Origin: an uncultured Clostridium sp.
Lineage (GTDB): Bacteria; Bacillota; Clostridia; Lachnospirales; Lachnospiraceae
Length of the DNA: 64,000 nt
Direction: 5' to 3'
Assembly: GCF_900547735.1 (NCBI RefSeq)
Contig: NZ_URHZ01000022.1
Location: 1 to 64,000, forward strand
Shown piece after piece: positions 1 to 8,249 of this stretch. Every line of letters begins with the position of its first letter. Position 1 is the stretch's first letter. Made by a program: the position numbers and the translations under genes. The notes below the pieces were generated by a model that saw nothing but the letters and a program-made list of their open reading frames with translations, had not been told where the DNA came from and did not search any database.

Positions 1-62
<62 letters not shown>

Positions 63-299
63 GATTTGATTCCGTTCAAAAATCGCTTGGCTATTTTTGT
101 CCGTTTGTGTTCGCTTTTGTAGCACTTTCGTGCTCCGCAAGTGTATCACGTTTTTACTTGGTTTTGTTCTGAATGTTCTCTCGAACTTCTAGGCTTAACC
201 AAAAGCCTTTGTTCTTTAAGAATTTTCAAGGTTTTACATACTGTTCAGTTTTCAAGGTTCCTGGCACTGACTTCCAATTGCTTGTCTGTCAATGTCGAA
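63..299 (-). other. rRNA leader between tRNA-Ser and 16S
   Basis: This is the transcribed spacer upstream of 16S on the minus strand. It contains a small hairpin (AGCAC/GTGCT around 122-136) and the TTGAAAACTGAACA-type leader stretch often seen in clostridial rRNA operons. A TTGACA at about 287-292 has no fitting -10 box at 16-18 nt, so I do not call a second promoter. No protein gene is supported here. Confidence 0.5.
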
Positions 300-388
300 C
301 GCAGAAGGAGGGATTTGAACCCTCGCGCCGCTACTAACGACCTACTCCCTTTCCAGGGGAGCCCCTTCAACCTCTTGGGTACTTCTGC
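300..388 (-). tRNA. tRNA-Ser (anticodon GGA)
   Basis: An 89-nt tRNA on the minus strand. The acceptor stem pairs GCAGAAG (388-382) with CTTCTGC (307-301), with discriminator G at 300. The T-loop reads GGTTCAAATCC, the anticodon stem is CTCCC/GGGAG with loop CTGGAAA (anticodon GGA), and there is a long variable arm as expected for a type II serine tRNA. CCA is not encoded. It lies between tRNA-Ser(UGA) and 16S. Confidence 0.96.
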
Positions 389-435
389 CGGTTGATTTCT
401 TATTTATATATGAAGCTGTGCATTATATTTCTTAA

Positions 436-521
436 CGGAGAGAGTGGGATTCGAACCCACGCGCCCTTGCGGACAAACGGTTTTCAAGACCGCCTCGTTA
501 TGACCACTTCGATATCTCTCC
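436..521 (-). tRNA. tRNA-Ser (anticodon UGA)
   Basis: An 86-nt tRNA on the minus strand. The acceptor stem is GGAGAGA (521-515) with TCTCTCC (443-437) and discriminator G at 436. The anticodon loop CTTGAAA gives anticodon TGA; the T-loop is GGTTCGAATCC and there is a long variable arm. It is the first gene after the promoter at 701-729. Confidence 0.96.
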
Positions 522-1153
522 AAACGTGCCTTCATATTCTACAACAGGCTTTCCAATTTGTCAAGTACTTTTTTATCTTTTTTTGAATTTAATCTTTTAT
601 AGATTCAATTCATACATTAGATAATATTAATCTCTGCAGCCGTCGAAAACGGTTGTTTATCAGGGCTTTGTCGCTCGCTGTCTCAGCAGCAACGGTGATA
701 ATCTTACCACGTATACCCACAGGTGTCAACCACTTTTTTTCATTTTTTTACAAATTTTGTAATTACTGGTTTCCAGCCTCTGTAAGCTTTCCTTTAAACA
801 CAAGGCCTGCGGGCATTTTAGGTATAATTTATATCGTTGAGTTTCGTCCTTATATTTTCCTTTTCACCAAAATATGAGGTTATCCTCTTTTATATAAATT
901 CTACTTAATATGAATTCTATAGTAAAATAAGAATCTTTCTTTGGAATCACCGAACCTCAATCGGGCGGATACGAATTCCTGTTCCGCACCTTTTATCCAA
1001 TGATAAAAAACCGGCAGCAAAAAGGAAACTTCCATACCTTTTTACGTTTTAAATCCGTTTTTAATAATAAGGCTGTTATTCCTATGTACAGTATATCCAG
1101 AAAAATAAAAACCTATCCATATCCTGGCACACCGTAAATCTTTTTCCATTTGC
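522..1153. other. Intergenic region, promoter only
   Basis: This gap of about 630 nt lies between tRNA-Ser(UGA) and the 3' end of ispD. The only clear signal is the minus-strand promoter at 701-729. The rest is A+T-rich with short open frames lacking ribosome binding sites or recognisable protein. I see no repeat copy and no convincing terminator for the ispD operon. Confidence 0.5.
701..729 (-). promoter_or_regulatory. Strong promoter for tRNA-Ser/16S transcription
   Basis: On the minus strand there is a perfect -35 TTGACA (729-724), a 17-nt spacer and a -10 TAAGAT (706-701). It points at tRNA-Ser(UGA), tRNA-Ser(GGA) and 16S. No better promoter is visible between the tRNAs and 16S, so the three may be co-transcribed (inference). 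Confidence 0.8.
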
Positions 1154-1900
1154 CTAAATACCGGCTGTATGATGTATAAAAGTTTCCGCCACAAGCATAT
1201 CCTCCGGTGTCGTTACCTTGATATTGCGGTATGAGCCTTCCGTCAGCCTGACTTTATGTCTGGTCATCGACTCCACCACCATTGCATCATCGGTAACACC
1301 TGTCTGATATTCCACCCGGGCCATCATCTTGTCATAGGCTTCCCTGAGCAGAGAATAGGAAAATCCCTGCGGCGTCTGAACCGTCCAGACCAGGGAGCGA
1401 TCCGGCGTCACTCCGGCAAATCCGGCGTCATCGGAAAGCTTTACCGTATCTTTGGACGGCATCCCCGCCACACAGGCTCCATAACGCACCGAGTCATCCA
1501 TCACCCGGGCAATCACCCCTGCATCGGCAAACGGCCTGGCCCCGTCGTGGACCAGGACATAATCTCCCTGACCGTATCCCCCCTGTGCCTCCAGGCATTT
1601 AAGTCCTTCATAGACAGAGTGATAGCGTTCTTTACCTCCGGAGACCACGGCCAATATTTTATTAAATCCGTATTTCTCTATTATTTCTTTGCGGCAATAC
1701 TCTATTTCTTCCGCCCCCGTCACAAGCACAATCTCATTCACCGGCCCATCCTCAAATGTTTTCAGTGAATAATAGATAAGAGGTTTCCCATCCAGGAGCA
1801 TATACTGCTTTTGGACTTTGCTGTTCATCCGGCTCCCTCTGCCTGCCGCCAGTATGACAGCCGCAAACCGGCCTGTCTTATTTAAGGCTTCTTTGTCCAT
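1154..1900 (-). CDS. ispD: 2-C-methyl-D-erythritol 4-phosphate cytidylyltransferase IspD
   Basis: This cytosolic enzyme of the MEP isoprenoid pathway joins CTP and methylerythritol phosphate to give CDP-methylerythritol. The 248-residue protein is of usual family length. The nucleotide-binding loop AAGRGSRM is at residues 18-25 with the KVQKQY segment right after it; VHDGARPF at 117-124 and a TDD motif near the C-terminus complete the IspD signature. It starts 2 nt after the tsaD stop codon, with its ribosome binding site inside the tsaD end, so it is the last gene of an rnz-tsaD-ispD operon. I see no clear terminator after it. Confidence 0.95.
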   Translation of the reverse strand: MDKEALNKTGRFAAVILAAGRGSRMNSKVQKQYMLLDGKPLIYYSLKTFEDGPVNEIVLVTGAEEIEYCRKEIIEKYGFNKILAVVSGGKERYHSVYEGLKCLEAQGGYGQGDYVLVHDGARPFADAGVIARVMDDSVRYGACVAGMPSKDTVKLSDDAGFAGVTPDRSLVWTVQTPQGFSYSLLREAYDKMMARVEYQTGVTDDAMVVESMTRHKVRLTEGSYRNIKVTTPEDMLVAETFIHHTAGI

Positions 1901-1902
1901 AG

Positions 1903-2940
1903 TCAGCGCTCCCCCAGCTTCAGATTAGGCACCGCATTAAGATCCCATCCGGCCCGGGAACCATTGATGTATTCATAATAGGCCGCCACACCAATCATCG
2001 CCGCATTGTCCGTACAGTAGATGGGGGATGGGTGATAGAATTTGAGCCCGGCTTTGCGGCAGGCCTCCTCCATTCCTTCCCTGAGAGCCGTATTCGATGC
2101 AACGCCTCCGGCGATCGCAACCTTGTCATAGCCATACTCCCTGGCTGCTGCAATTGTTCTTGTGACCAGAACTTCCACTACGGCGTTCTGAAATGAGGCT
2201 GCGAGGTCTGGAACGGCAATCTCTTCTCCCGTCATTTTCGCATGGTTAATATAATTAAGAACAGCCGATTTTAAGCCGCTGAAGCTGAAGTCATAGGGAT
2301 TCTCCCCGACTTTGGCTCTCGGAAATTCCACAGCGTGCTTATTTCCGCCCTGTGCGGCCTTGTCCACCTTAGGCCCTCCCGGATAACCCAGGCCCACAGC
2401 CCTTGCCACTTTATCAAAGGCCTCTCCGGCGGCGTCATCCCTTGTTCTTCCAATAATCTCAAATTCCCCGTAATCCTTCACAATTACAAGATGTGTATGT
2501 CCTCCGGATACGATAAGGCAGACAAATGGAGGCTCCAGATCTGGATTCTCAATAAAATTGGCCGATACGTGTCCTTCTATATGATGGACTCCAACAAGTG
2601 GTTTTTTGGCGGCATAGGCCAGCGCTTTCGCCTCGGCCACTCCAACTAAAAGAGCACCCACCAGGCCGGGCCCGTAGGTGACTGCAATTGCCGTAATCTC
2701 CTCCAGGGTCATGTCCGCCTCTTTCAGGGCACTTTCAATTACCTGGTTAATCTTCTCTATGTGTTTCCTGGAGGCAATCTCCGGTACAACCCCACCATAG
2801 AGCGTATGAAGGTCAATTTGTGACGATATGACATTTGAGAGCACCCGGCGGCCGTTTTTCACCACGGAGGCAGCGGTCTCGTCGCAGGAGCTTTCAATTG
2901 CAAGAATATAAACATCTTCATCCGTTGTATGTTTTTTCAT
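1903..2940 (-). CDS. tsaD: tRNA N6-adenosine threonylcarbamoyltransferase TsaD
   Basis: TsaD transfers threonylcarbamoyl from the TsaC/Sua5 product to A37 of tRNAs reading ANN codons (t6A), working in the cytosol with TsaB and TsaE. The 345-residue protein has the ASKHA-fold start IESSCDET (15-22), the metal-binding pair H120-x3-H124 in HHIEGH, an SGGHTHL motif and a GGVASN stretch near residue 280. Length is typical. It lies between rnz and ispD with short gaps, all co-directional. Its partners tsaB and tsaE are about 2-3 kb upstream on the same strand, so the t6A set is grouped here; the first enzyme, TsaC, is not in the window. Confidence 0.96.
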   Translation of the reverse strand: MKKHTTDEDVYILAIESSCDETAASVVKNGRRVLSNVISSQIDLHTLYGGVVPEIASRKHIEKINQVIESALKEADMTLEEITAIAVTYGPGLVGALLVGVAEAKALAYAAKKPLVGVHHIEGHVSANFIENPDLEPPFVCLIVSGGHTHLVIVKDYGEFEIIGRTRDDAAGEAFDKVARAVGLGYPGGPKVDKAAQGGNKHAVEFPRAKVGENPYDFSFSGLKSAVLNYINHAKMTGEEIAVPDLAASFQNAVVEVLVTRTIAAAREYGYDKVAIAGGVASNTALREGMEEACRKAGLKFYHPSPIYCTDNAAMIGVAAYYEYINGSRAGWDLNAVPNLKLGER

Positions 2941-2963
2941 AGCGTTTTTCTTCCTCCCGCTTC

Positions 2964-3875
2964 CTAATCTTCTTCGAAGCCCAGCTCTGCCGTCCAGCCG
3001 TCCCTTGCCGCTTTTGCCTCAGGGAATATCTCTCTGACCTTATCCATATATTCTTCCGGTCTGGTGAGGGAAGGACTGTAATGGGTAAGCCACATCTGCG
3101 CTGGTTTCGCCGTCTTTGCGAGGTTCGCCGCCTCATACATCGTCATATGCTTGTATTCTCTGGCCTTGGACTCTTTCCCGTCCTCGCCGTACATTCCTTC
3201 ACAGATAAACAGATCCGCATCCTGCGCATATTCCGCAATCACGGGAACCGGTCTGGTGTCCGTACAATATGTGACGCGGATTCCTTTTCTGGCAGCTCCC
3301 AAAACCATATCCGGCGTCAGGGTACGTCCGCCGTCCTCCACAATTTCACCTTTCTGAAGCCGGTTCCAGAACTTCTGAGGGATCTGCTGCTCTCTTGCAC
3401 GCTCCACATCAAACCGCCCATTCCTCGGGATGGAAACGGAATATCCATAACAGGTAACGTTATGGTTCACCTTGTATGCATCGATCACATAAGGTCCTAT
3501 CTCAAACTTTTCCCTTGGTTCCGTCATCTCAATGAATTGAAGCGGGAACGGAAGTTCCGGCGCTATTGTCCTGAGAGCGCCGACCACCCGTTCCAGGCCC
3601 TTCGGTCCAATCATAATTACGGGCTCTGTCCGCTCCGCATTTCCCATCGTCAGTAAAAGGCCCGGAAGACCGCTGATATGATCCGCGTGGTAATGGGTAA
3701 AACACATTACATCGATCGGTTTGGGGCTCCATCCCTTCTCCTTCAGCGCCACCTGGGTTCCTTCACCACAGTCTATTAATAAATTGCTCCCGTCACAGCG
3801 GGTCATCAACGATGTCAGCCACCTGTACGGCAGCGGCATCATTCCCCCTGTTCCCAGCAGACAAACGTCTAACAT
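2964..3875 (-). CDS. rnz: Ribonuclease Z (tRNA 3' processing)
   Basis: RNase Z is a cytosolic zinc beta-lactamase-fold endonuclease that trims the 3' trailer of tRNA precursors, chiefly those without encoded CCA. The 303-residue protein shows the metal motif HYHADH at residues 61-66, a start LLGTGGMMP typical of the family, the DTRP element in the middle and a C-terminal MWLTHYSPS histidine. The two tRNA genes at the left edge lack encoded CCA, so such an activity is needed. It heads the rnz-tsaD-ispD run. A diverged repeat copy lies just upstream. Confidence 0.92.
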   Translation of the reverse strand: MLDVCLLGTGGMMPLPYRWLTSLMTRCDGSNLLIDCGEGTQVALKEKGWSPKPIDVMCFTHYHADHISGLPGLLLTMGNAERTEPVIMIGPKGLERVVGALRTIAPELPFPLQFIEMTEPREKFEIGPYVIDAYKVNHNVTCYGYSVSIPRNGRFDVERAREQQIPQKFWNRLQKGEIVEDGGRTLTPDMVLGAARKGIRVTYCTDTRPVPVIAEYAQDADLFICEGMYGEDGKESKAREYKHMTMYEAANLAKTAKPAQMWLTHYSPSLTRPEEYMDKVREIFPEAKAARDGWTAELGFEED

Positions 3876-3991
3876 GTAAAATCCTCTTTTCTATAATACG
3901 GCCTGTCAAATAGTTCTCCCAAATCATACCATAAAAGGAAGCCAGGTTGCAAGGGGGAGGAGGATTTAGTTGGGAAGCAGAAGTGATTGAG

Positions 3992-4090
3992 GTTACTGTT
4001 CACACTGCATTGCGCTGTGAACAATAACACGCTGCGCGATGCACAGAAAACGGCAAAAAAACGTAGTTTCGCGCCGTGACCCTCGTGTTT
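3992..4090. repeat. Copy of interspersed repeat (GTTACTGTTCAC family)
   Basis: GTTACTGTTCAC at 3992-4003 faces GTGAACAATAAC at 4017-4028, forming a 12-bp hairpin with one mismatch and a short loop. It is followed by the family core 'gcgatgcacagaaaacggc' and an 'ttcgcgccgtgaccctcg' tail also seen in the copy at 21185-21377. It fills the gap between the CxxC protein gene and rnz. Confidence 0.75.
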
Positions 4091-4106
4091 TCATATATTA
4101 ATCCTG

Positions 4107-4349
4107 TCACAAAAGCTCTACCTGCTCCTCAACATCGATCGGAATGCAGAATTCCGCCGTCATTCTGTCATAACATTCCTCACAGAGATCAAAATGATGT
4201 ACCTCGCCATCCTTTTCCGAAAAATAATCCCATACATAGTCAAAGCGGGCAGCCCCTTCTCTCAGGATTCCGTCCTTCACAACCATCTTTTTCCCGCACA
4301 TGTTACAGCAGACAGCTTCAAGTTGTCCATTTTCTTTGTACTTTCTCAT
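4107..4349 (-). CDS. Small CxxC/CxxC protein, function unknown
   Basis: I do not recognise a named function. The 80-residue protein has two cysteine pairs, CNMCGKK near residue 16 and CEECYDR near residue 60, a layout suggesting a small zinc ribbon or rubredoxin-like knuckle, and an acidic C-terminus ending in EEQVELL. The start at 4349 is chosen because GGCGAGG sits 5-6 nt upstream; an in-frame ATG at 4382 lacks such a site. A terminator (4486-4516) lies just upstream, so it is probably transcribed on its own. It sits between rimI and rnz in the t6A/tRNA-processing cluster, which is only a hint of an RNA-related role. Confidence 0.75.
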   Translation of the reverse strand: MRKYKENGQLEAVCCNMCGKKMVVKDGILREGAARFDYVWDYFSEKDGEVHHFDLCEECYDRMTAEFCIPIDVEEQVELL

Positions 4350-4485
4350 AATATCCTCGCCTTTCTTCTTATCGTGTGTCACCTGTTTTTTTACTTGTCC
4401 CTCTTTTTCCCGACCGGACCTTTTTTATTTTTTATCTCGTTTTTCCCGTCCGATTTTCAACGCTCTGATTTTCCCTGCTGCAGAG

Positions 4486-4516
4486 AAAAAAGGAGCATCA
4501 CCGTCAGGGATACTCC
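4486..4516 (-). terminator. Intrinsic terminator of tsaE-tsaB-rimI
   Basis: On the minus strand GGAGTATC (4516-4509) pairs with GATGCTCC (4499-4492) and is followed at once by six T (4491-4486). It lies 44 nt after the rimI stop codon. Confidence 0.8.
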
Positions 4517-4559
4517 TACATTATATCTGGTTTATTCACGATTTCAGGTGGTAATTTTT

Positions 4560-5000
4560 TCAACTGTGACGGCGCCACATAATGAGTGCATCCTCGGCAG
4601 GATCGGTGTAATACCTTTTTCTGACTGCTTCTATTTTAAAACCGTATGATTTATAAAGATTTATGGCCGCGCTGTTGGAAGCTCTTACCTCTAAACTGAT
4701 TTCTTCCACCTGATTTATACTGGCATACTCAGCCAGGATTTCCATAAGCTCCCTGCCGTACCCCCTCCCCCTGGATGCTGGCAGGACGGCAATTCTCATC
4801 AGTTCACCCTCCCCGGCTATCACACGGAAGTTGCAGTACCCCTTGATTTTTCCTTCATCTTCCAGAACCCATACCTTGTCTAAAGGGCTCACCAGGCACT
4901 CTTCGAGAAGTTTCCCGGACCAGGGTACGGTAAAACTTTTCTGCTCCAGTTCCGCCACATCCTGTAAATCCTTAAGCTCCATCAAACGAATCGATGCCAT
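4560..5000 (-). CDS. rimI: Ribosomal protein S18 alanine N-acetyltransferase RimI
   Basis: This GNAT-family acetyltransferase is expected to acetylate the N-terminal alanine of ribosomal protein S18 using acetyl-CoA. The 146-residue protein is of normal length and has the acetyl-CoA pyrophosphate loop RGRGYGREL around residues 77-85, the preceding strand ELMRIAVLP and the C-terminal NLYKSYGFK stretch. It starts 44 nt after the tsaB stop, with GAGGGATAGG before the ATG. The tsaB-rimI pairing is common in bacteria. The substrate is assigned by family and context; the GNAT fold alone does not fix it. Confidence 0.9.
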   Translation of the reverse strand: MASIRLMELKDLQDVAELEQKSFTVPWSGKLLEECLVSPLDKVWVLEDEGKIKGYCNFRVIAGEGELMRIAVLPASRGRGYGRELMEILAEYASINQVEEISLEVRASNSAAINLYKSYGFKIEAVRKRYYTDPAEDALIMWRRHS

Positions 5001-5044
5001 CCTATCCCTCTTCTCTATCTATGCTCTGCTGTTCCGGCCTTCTA

Positions 5045-5800
5045 TTACTTGCCGCTTTTCTCTACTACCACAATCCCTGCCGCCAGTTTATCCATTTCTC
5101 CCTGGCGTTCCGCTACCTCGCGTTCCCGTTCTGCCTGGGATTTGCGCAGATAGTCCGGCTTATGTTCCGACGCATCCTCAGTTTTGCCCTGACTGTAATA
5201 AACGGCTCCCAGGGCTGCCACTGCCGCTGCTCTCTGCCGGTTTACATGGGCCGGTGCAAACTCATAGGGAACCTTTATTTCCTCTTCTATTATATGCCGG
5301 CAGACAGGCACTCCGTCACCGAGAAAAATAACTTTTTCCCCAATCCGGTTAAGTTCTTCCACCAGCTCCCTTATATCCGCCGGCCACTGTTCCCTGACCA
5401 CCTCGAATGAATCATGGTAATGGTAAAGACCTGTATAGACCTGGTTTCTTCTCGCATCCATGATCGGACAAATCAGCGCGGAAGCTCCGTAGAGATTATA
5501 GGCCATTGCATCCATCGTTGGGATATGGATCAGAGGTTTGCCTAACGCCAGACCCAGCCCTTTTCCCGTCGCCGAGCCGATACGGAGTCCGGTAAAAGAC
5601 CCGGGTCCTCCCGAGACAGCAATCGCATCAACGGTACCCGGCTCTTCCTCCAGCATCCCCATCATCTGATCGATCATGGGCAGCAGCGTCTGTGAGTGTG
5701 TTTTCTTCAAATTCACCGTATACTCTGCCGTAACAACGTCATCCGTCACAATGGCCACCGAGGCCACCAGAGATGAACTTTCGATTCCAAGAATTCTCAT
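5045..5800 (-). CDS. tsaB: tRNA t6A biosynthesis protein TsaB
   Basis: TsaB is the non-catalytic partner of TsaD in tRNA t6A37 formation; it shares the ASKHA fold but lacks the metal site. The 251-residue protein begins MRILGIESSSLVASVAIV and carries the VSGGPGSFTGLRIG segment near residue 64, which is the best known TsaB signature. Its start overlaps the end of tsaE by 4 nt (ATGA), implying translational coupling. The gene lies between tsaE and rimI in one operon that ends at the terminator at 4486-4516. Confidence 0.95.
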   Translation of the reverse strand: MRILGIESSSLVASVAIVTDDVVTAEYTVNLKKTHSQTLLPMIDQMMGMLEEEPGTVDAIAVSGGPGSFTGLRIGSATGKGLGLALGKPLIHIPTMDAMAYNLYGASALICPIMDARRNQVYTGLYHYHDSFEVVREQWPADIRELVEELNRIGEKVIFLGDGVPVCRHIIEEEIKVPYEFAPAHVNRQRAAAVAALGAVYYSQGKTEDASEHKPDYLRKSQAEREREVAERQGEMDKLAAGIVVVEKSGK

Positions 5801-6225
5801 TTTCTTTCCTCCACGGTTATTTTACGGTAGTCAAACCCCTTTTCCAAATCCTTCTCAATCCGGATCTGTGTAAGCTGTTCCGGCAGAATTTCCTCGATCA
5901 GGTTGGACCACTCTATCAGGCTGACTCCATCGCCGTAAAAACAGTCCTCATAGCCGATTTCATCCATCTCGCTGATATCGCCAATGCGGTAGACGTCAAA
6001 GTGATAAAGCGGAAGGCGCCCGTCGTCATATTGCTGAACAATGGTAAACGTAGGGCTGCTCACCGGCCCTTCGATGCCGAGTCCTTTCGCAAACCCCTGG
6101 GTAAATACGGTCTTTCCAACTCCCAGATCTCCGTTTAAGCAGTACACCTCTCCCGGCTTTGCTTTCTTTCCCAGGTTCTCTCCCAGTTCAAATGTCTCTT
6201 CCGGTGTAAATGTCTCTATTGTCAT
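5797..6225 (-). CDS. tsaE: tRNA t6A biosynthesis ATPase TsaE
   Basis: TsaE is the small P-loop ATPase that drives turnover of the TsaB-TsaD complex in t6A synthesis. From the chosen start the protein has 142 residues with Walker A GDLGVGKT at 32-39, the SSPTF switch segment shortly after, and the YHFDVYRI and LIEWSN motifs of the family. The start at 6225 is preferred over an upstream ATG at 6258 because AGGAAAGGG lies 7 nt before it and it follows the stop codon of the upstream gene by one base. It is coupled to tsaB by a 4-nt overlap. Confidence 0.94.
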   Translation of the reverse strand: MTIETFTPEETFELGENLGKKAKPGEVYCLNGDLGVGKTVFTQGFAKGLGIEGPVSSPTFTIVQQYDDGRLPLYHFDVYRIGDISEMDEIGYEDCFYGDGVSLIEWSNLIEEILPEQLTQIRIEKDLEKGFDYRKITVEERK

Positions 6226-6226
6226 C

Positions 6227-6718
6227 TCAGATCCCTTTCCTCTTTTCTGCCGGGACATACTCTCTGATCACGTTCAGAAACTGCTCTTTTTTGCTCCCGT
6301 CGAGTACCCGCTCCGGGAACAGGTATGCCCTGTCTTTGGTCAGATACAAGATATAAATATCCGATATCTTTCCCACCTTTACAATCTGGTTCCACCGGAT
6401 TACGGCCTTATCCTTCCCCTGATGCACCCGCAGTCCGTTATAATCTATTTTAAAATGGGTTTCCTTTGATCTCTGGGGATCCAGCGTCTCCTTGCCGGCT
6501 TTCCTGTACAGGACAAAGGGCTGGGTTGCCGCGATCAATATGACTGCCAGTGCCAGAACTCCCTTCATATAGCCAGGCTGCGCGGACCAGGTGGCCGCCA
6601 CCGCTCCAAGGGCCAGCACCGAACAGCCGATACTGATGGCGCCTGCTGTGGAATGGTAATAGTGGTGAAGCGAAAACAGGAAAATCTCCCTTGCCGTTAC
6701 CTTAATTCTTAAATCCAT
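6227..6718 (-). CDS. YcxB-like membrane protein
   Basis: This 163-residue protein has two hydrophobic segments (about residues 24-42 and 51-69) followed by a soluble C-terminal part that contains FKIDYNGLRVHQGKDKAVI and a YLFPERVL motif, resembling the YcxB-like C-terminal domain. No enzymatic function is known for the family. The start at 6718 has AGAGGCG 7 nt upstream; an in-frame ATG at 6811 gives a 31-residue extension without a good ribosome binding site. It is the first gene of a run into tsaE-tsaB-rimI, ending one base before the tsaE ATG. Confidence 0.75.
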   Translation of the reverse strand: MDLRIKVTAREIFLFSLHHYYHSTAGAISIGCSVLALGAVAATWSAQPGYMKGVLALAVILIAATQPFVLYRKAGKETLDPQRSKETHFKIDYNGLRVHQGKDKAVIRWNQIVKVGKISDIYILYLTKDRAYLFPERVLDGSKKEQFLNVIREYVPAEKRKGI

Positions 6719-6970
6719 ATAACACGCCTCTTTTCTCCGGTGTCCTATCTCCCCGCCCTGCCGGGCAAGGATAAATATCGAAGAGACAAAACACCAATAT
6801 TTCCTTCCCACATCTTAATATAGGAATTGAAAAAAGTCAATCGGGGCTGCATTTCCCCGCAGTTGTCTATCTTTGTCAAAAAGACAGTTTTCACGCCGTC
6901 AATCATGCATTTTCAAAACGGTATTCCCCTCTCTGCCGGGTATCCGTTTCACATTGCCGGTAACCTTTCT

Positions 6971-6997
6971 GTTACTGGTCACAAAGTGAACAGTAAC
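6971..6997. repeat. Minimal copy of the GTTACTGTTCAC repeat
   Basis: GTTACTGGTCAC (6971-6982) and GTGAACAGTAAC (6986-6997) face each other across only three bases, so the two family ends are present with no interior. It lies just upstream of the ansA promoter. The remainder of 6719-7012 shows no gene. Confidence 0.75.
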
Positions 6998-7012
6998 ACC
7001 TTTCTTCCCCCC

Positions 7013-7041
7013 TTGCCAGCCTATTTTGTTTCCTGTATACT
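7013..7041 (+). promoter_or_regulatory. Promoter of ansA
   Basis: -35 TTGCCA at 7013-7018, a 17-nt spacer and -10 TATACT at 7036-7041, followed by AAAGGA 12 nt before the ansA ATG at 7069. Confidence 0.7.
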
Positions 7042-7068
7042 TGTGAACATAAAGGACGGTAAAACAAC

Positions 7069-8118
7069 ATGAAAAAAATATTATTATTCACCACAGGAGG
7101 CACCATCGCCTCAAAAGAAGGCACTAACGGCCTGGAGCCCGAGATGAATGCAGACGAGCTGCTTTCTTATATGGGAGATTTAACCTCACGCTATGAAATC
7201 ACCTGCCGTGAACTGCTCAGTCTGGACAGTTCCAATATTCAGGCGGAGGAATGGAAAAAAATAGCCCGCAATATTTTCGAAAACCTGGATCTGTATGACG
7301 GCATCGTCGTTACCCATGGAACCGACACCATGGCCTATACCTCGTCCATGCTGTCTTTCATGCTCCAGAGCCTGCCCATCCCCGTTGTGCTGACCGGCTC
7401 ACAGATGCCCATCGACAACATGCTGACCGATGCGCGAAACAATCTCTACTCGGCCTTTGCCGCCATTGACGCCAAAATAAACGGCGTCTGTGTGGCGTTC
7501 AACCGCCGGATCATGCTGGGCTGCCGGGCCGTCAAGGTAAGAACGCTTGGGTTTGAAGCTTTTGAGAGTGTTAACGCCCCCTATCTGGCGGAAGTTTTCG
7601 CCAATGGGATGCGAAGATACCATGAGCCGGAAAAGCCGGTGTCTTCCGCCCCGCTTGCCGATCCGCCAACCGAAGGCTCCTGCCGCGCCGTTTTAAATGA
7701 CAGCATTTCCACCGACGTTTTTTTGCTGAAGCTGATTCCAAACACCAAACCGGCCATCTTTGATGCGCTGAAAAACCTGGGATACCGCGGAATCGTGCTG
7801 GAAGCATTCGGAGCAGGCGGACTGCACTTTTTCAGAAGAAACCTGCTTGAAAAACTGGAGCAGCTCACCAAAGCCGGTATCAGTGTCGTGGCCTGCAGCC
7901 AGTGCCTGTACGAACCAAGTGATTTCTCTATCTACGAGGTAGGACGCCGTCTGCTGGAATGCGGAGTCATTCCGGGTCGTGATATGACGACCGAAGCGGC
8001 CGTCACAAAACTGATGTGGGCTCTCGGACAGACGGATGATCCGGAAAAGGTCCGTGAAATTTTTAATACGAATATTGCAGGCGAGGTTTCCATTACCGAA
8101 GAAGACGAAGAAGAATAA
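7069..8118 (+). CDS. ansA: Type I (cytosolic) L-asparaginase
   Basis: This enzyme hydrolyses L-asparagine to aspartate and ammonia. The 349-residue protein begins MKKILLFTTGGTIASKEG, carrying the first active-site threonine in TGGTIAS, and has the second in VVTHGTDTMAYT near residue 85, followed by VLTGSQMP. There is no signal peptide, so it fits the cytosolic type I class. It has its own promoter and stands divergent from the ycxB-tsaE operon. An M20-family hydrolase follows 131 nt downstream on the same strand; two hairpins lie in between, so they need not share a full transcript. Confidence 0.93.
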   Translation: MKKILLFTTGGTIASKEGTNGLEPEMNADELLSYMGDLTSRYEITCRELLSLDSSNIQAEEWKKIARNIFENLDLYDGIVVTHGTDTMAYTSSMLSFMLQSLPIPVVLTGSQMPIDNMLTDARNNLYSAFAAIDAKINGVCVAFNRRIMLGCRAVKVRTLGFEAFESVNAPYLAEVFANGMRRYHEPEKPVSSAPLADPPTEGSCRAVLNDSISTDVFLLKLIPNTKPAIFDALKNLGYRGIVLEAFGAGGLHFFRRNLLEKLEQLTKAGISVVACSQCLYEPSDFSIYEVGRRLLECGVIPGRDMTTEAAVTKLMWALGQTDDPEKVREIFNTNIAGEVSITEEDEEE

Positions 8119-8135
8119 CCGCGCTCCCAATCATG

Positions 8136-8157
8136 AGGCCGGGCAGGATTCCGGCCT
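8136..8157 (+). terminator. Possible terminator hairpin after ansA
   Basis: AGGCCGG (8136-8142) pairs with CCGGCCT (8151-8157), 18 nt after the ansA stop. There is no T-run after it, so termination is uncertain. Confidence 0.4.
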
Positions 8158-8204
8158 GAGATTCTAAATACACTCGCAAGATAAAACCTGAAAATAAATG
8201 CAGC

Positions 8205-8234
8205 TTCTGAAAAATCACATATGATTTTTCAGAA
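8205..8234. promoter_or_regulatory. Perfect 13-bp inverted repeat upstream of M20 gene
   Basis: TTCTGAAAAATCA (8205-8217) and TGATTTTTCAGAA (8222-8234) are separated by CATA. It ends 15 nt before the ATG of the M20 gene, so it could be an operator or an mRNA hairpin affecting translation. No T-run follows it. Confidence 0.6.
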
Positions 8235-8249
8235 CAACAGGAGAAAAAC

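Noticed and set aside
287..292. TTGACA in the 16S leader as a second rRNA promoter
   Set aside because: No hexamer resembling TATAAT is found 16-18 nt downstream.
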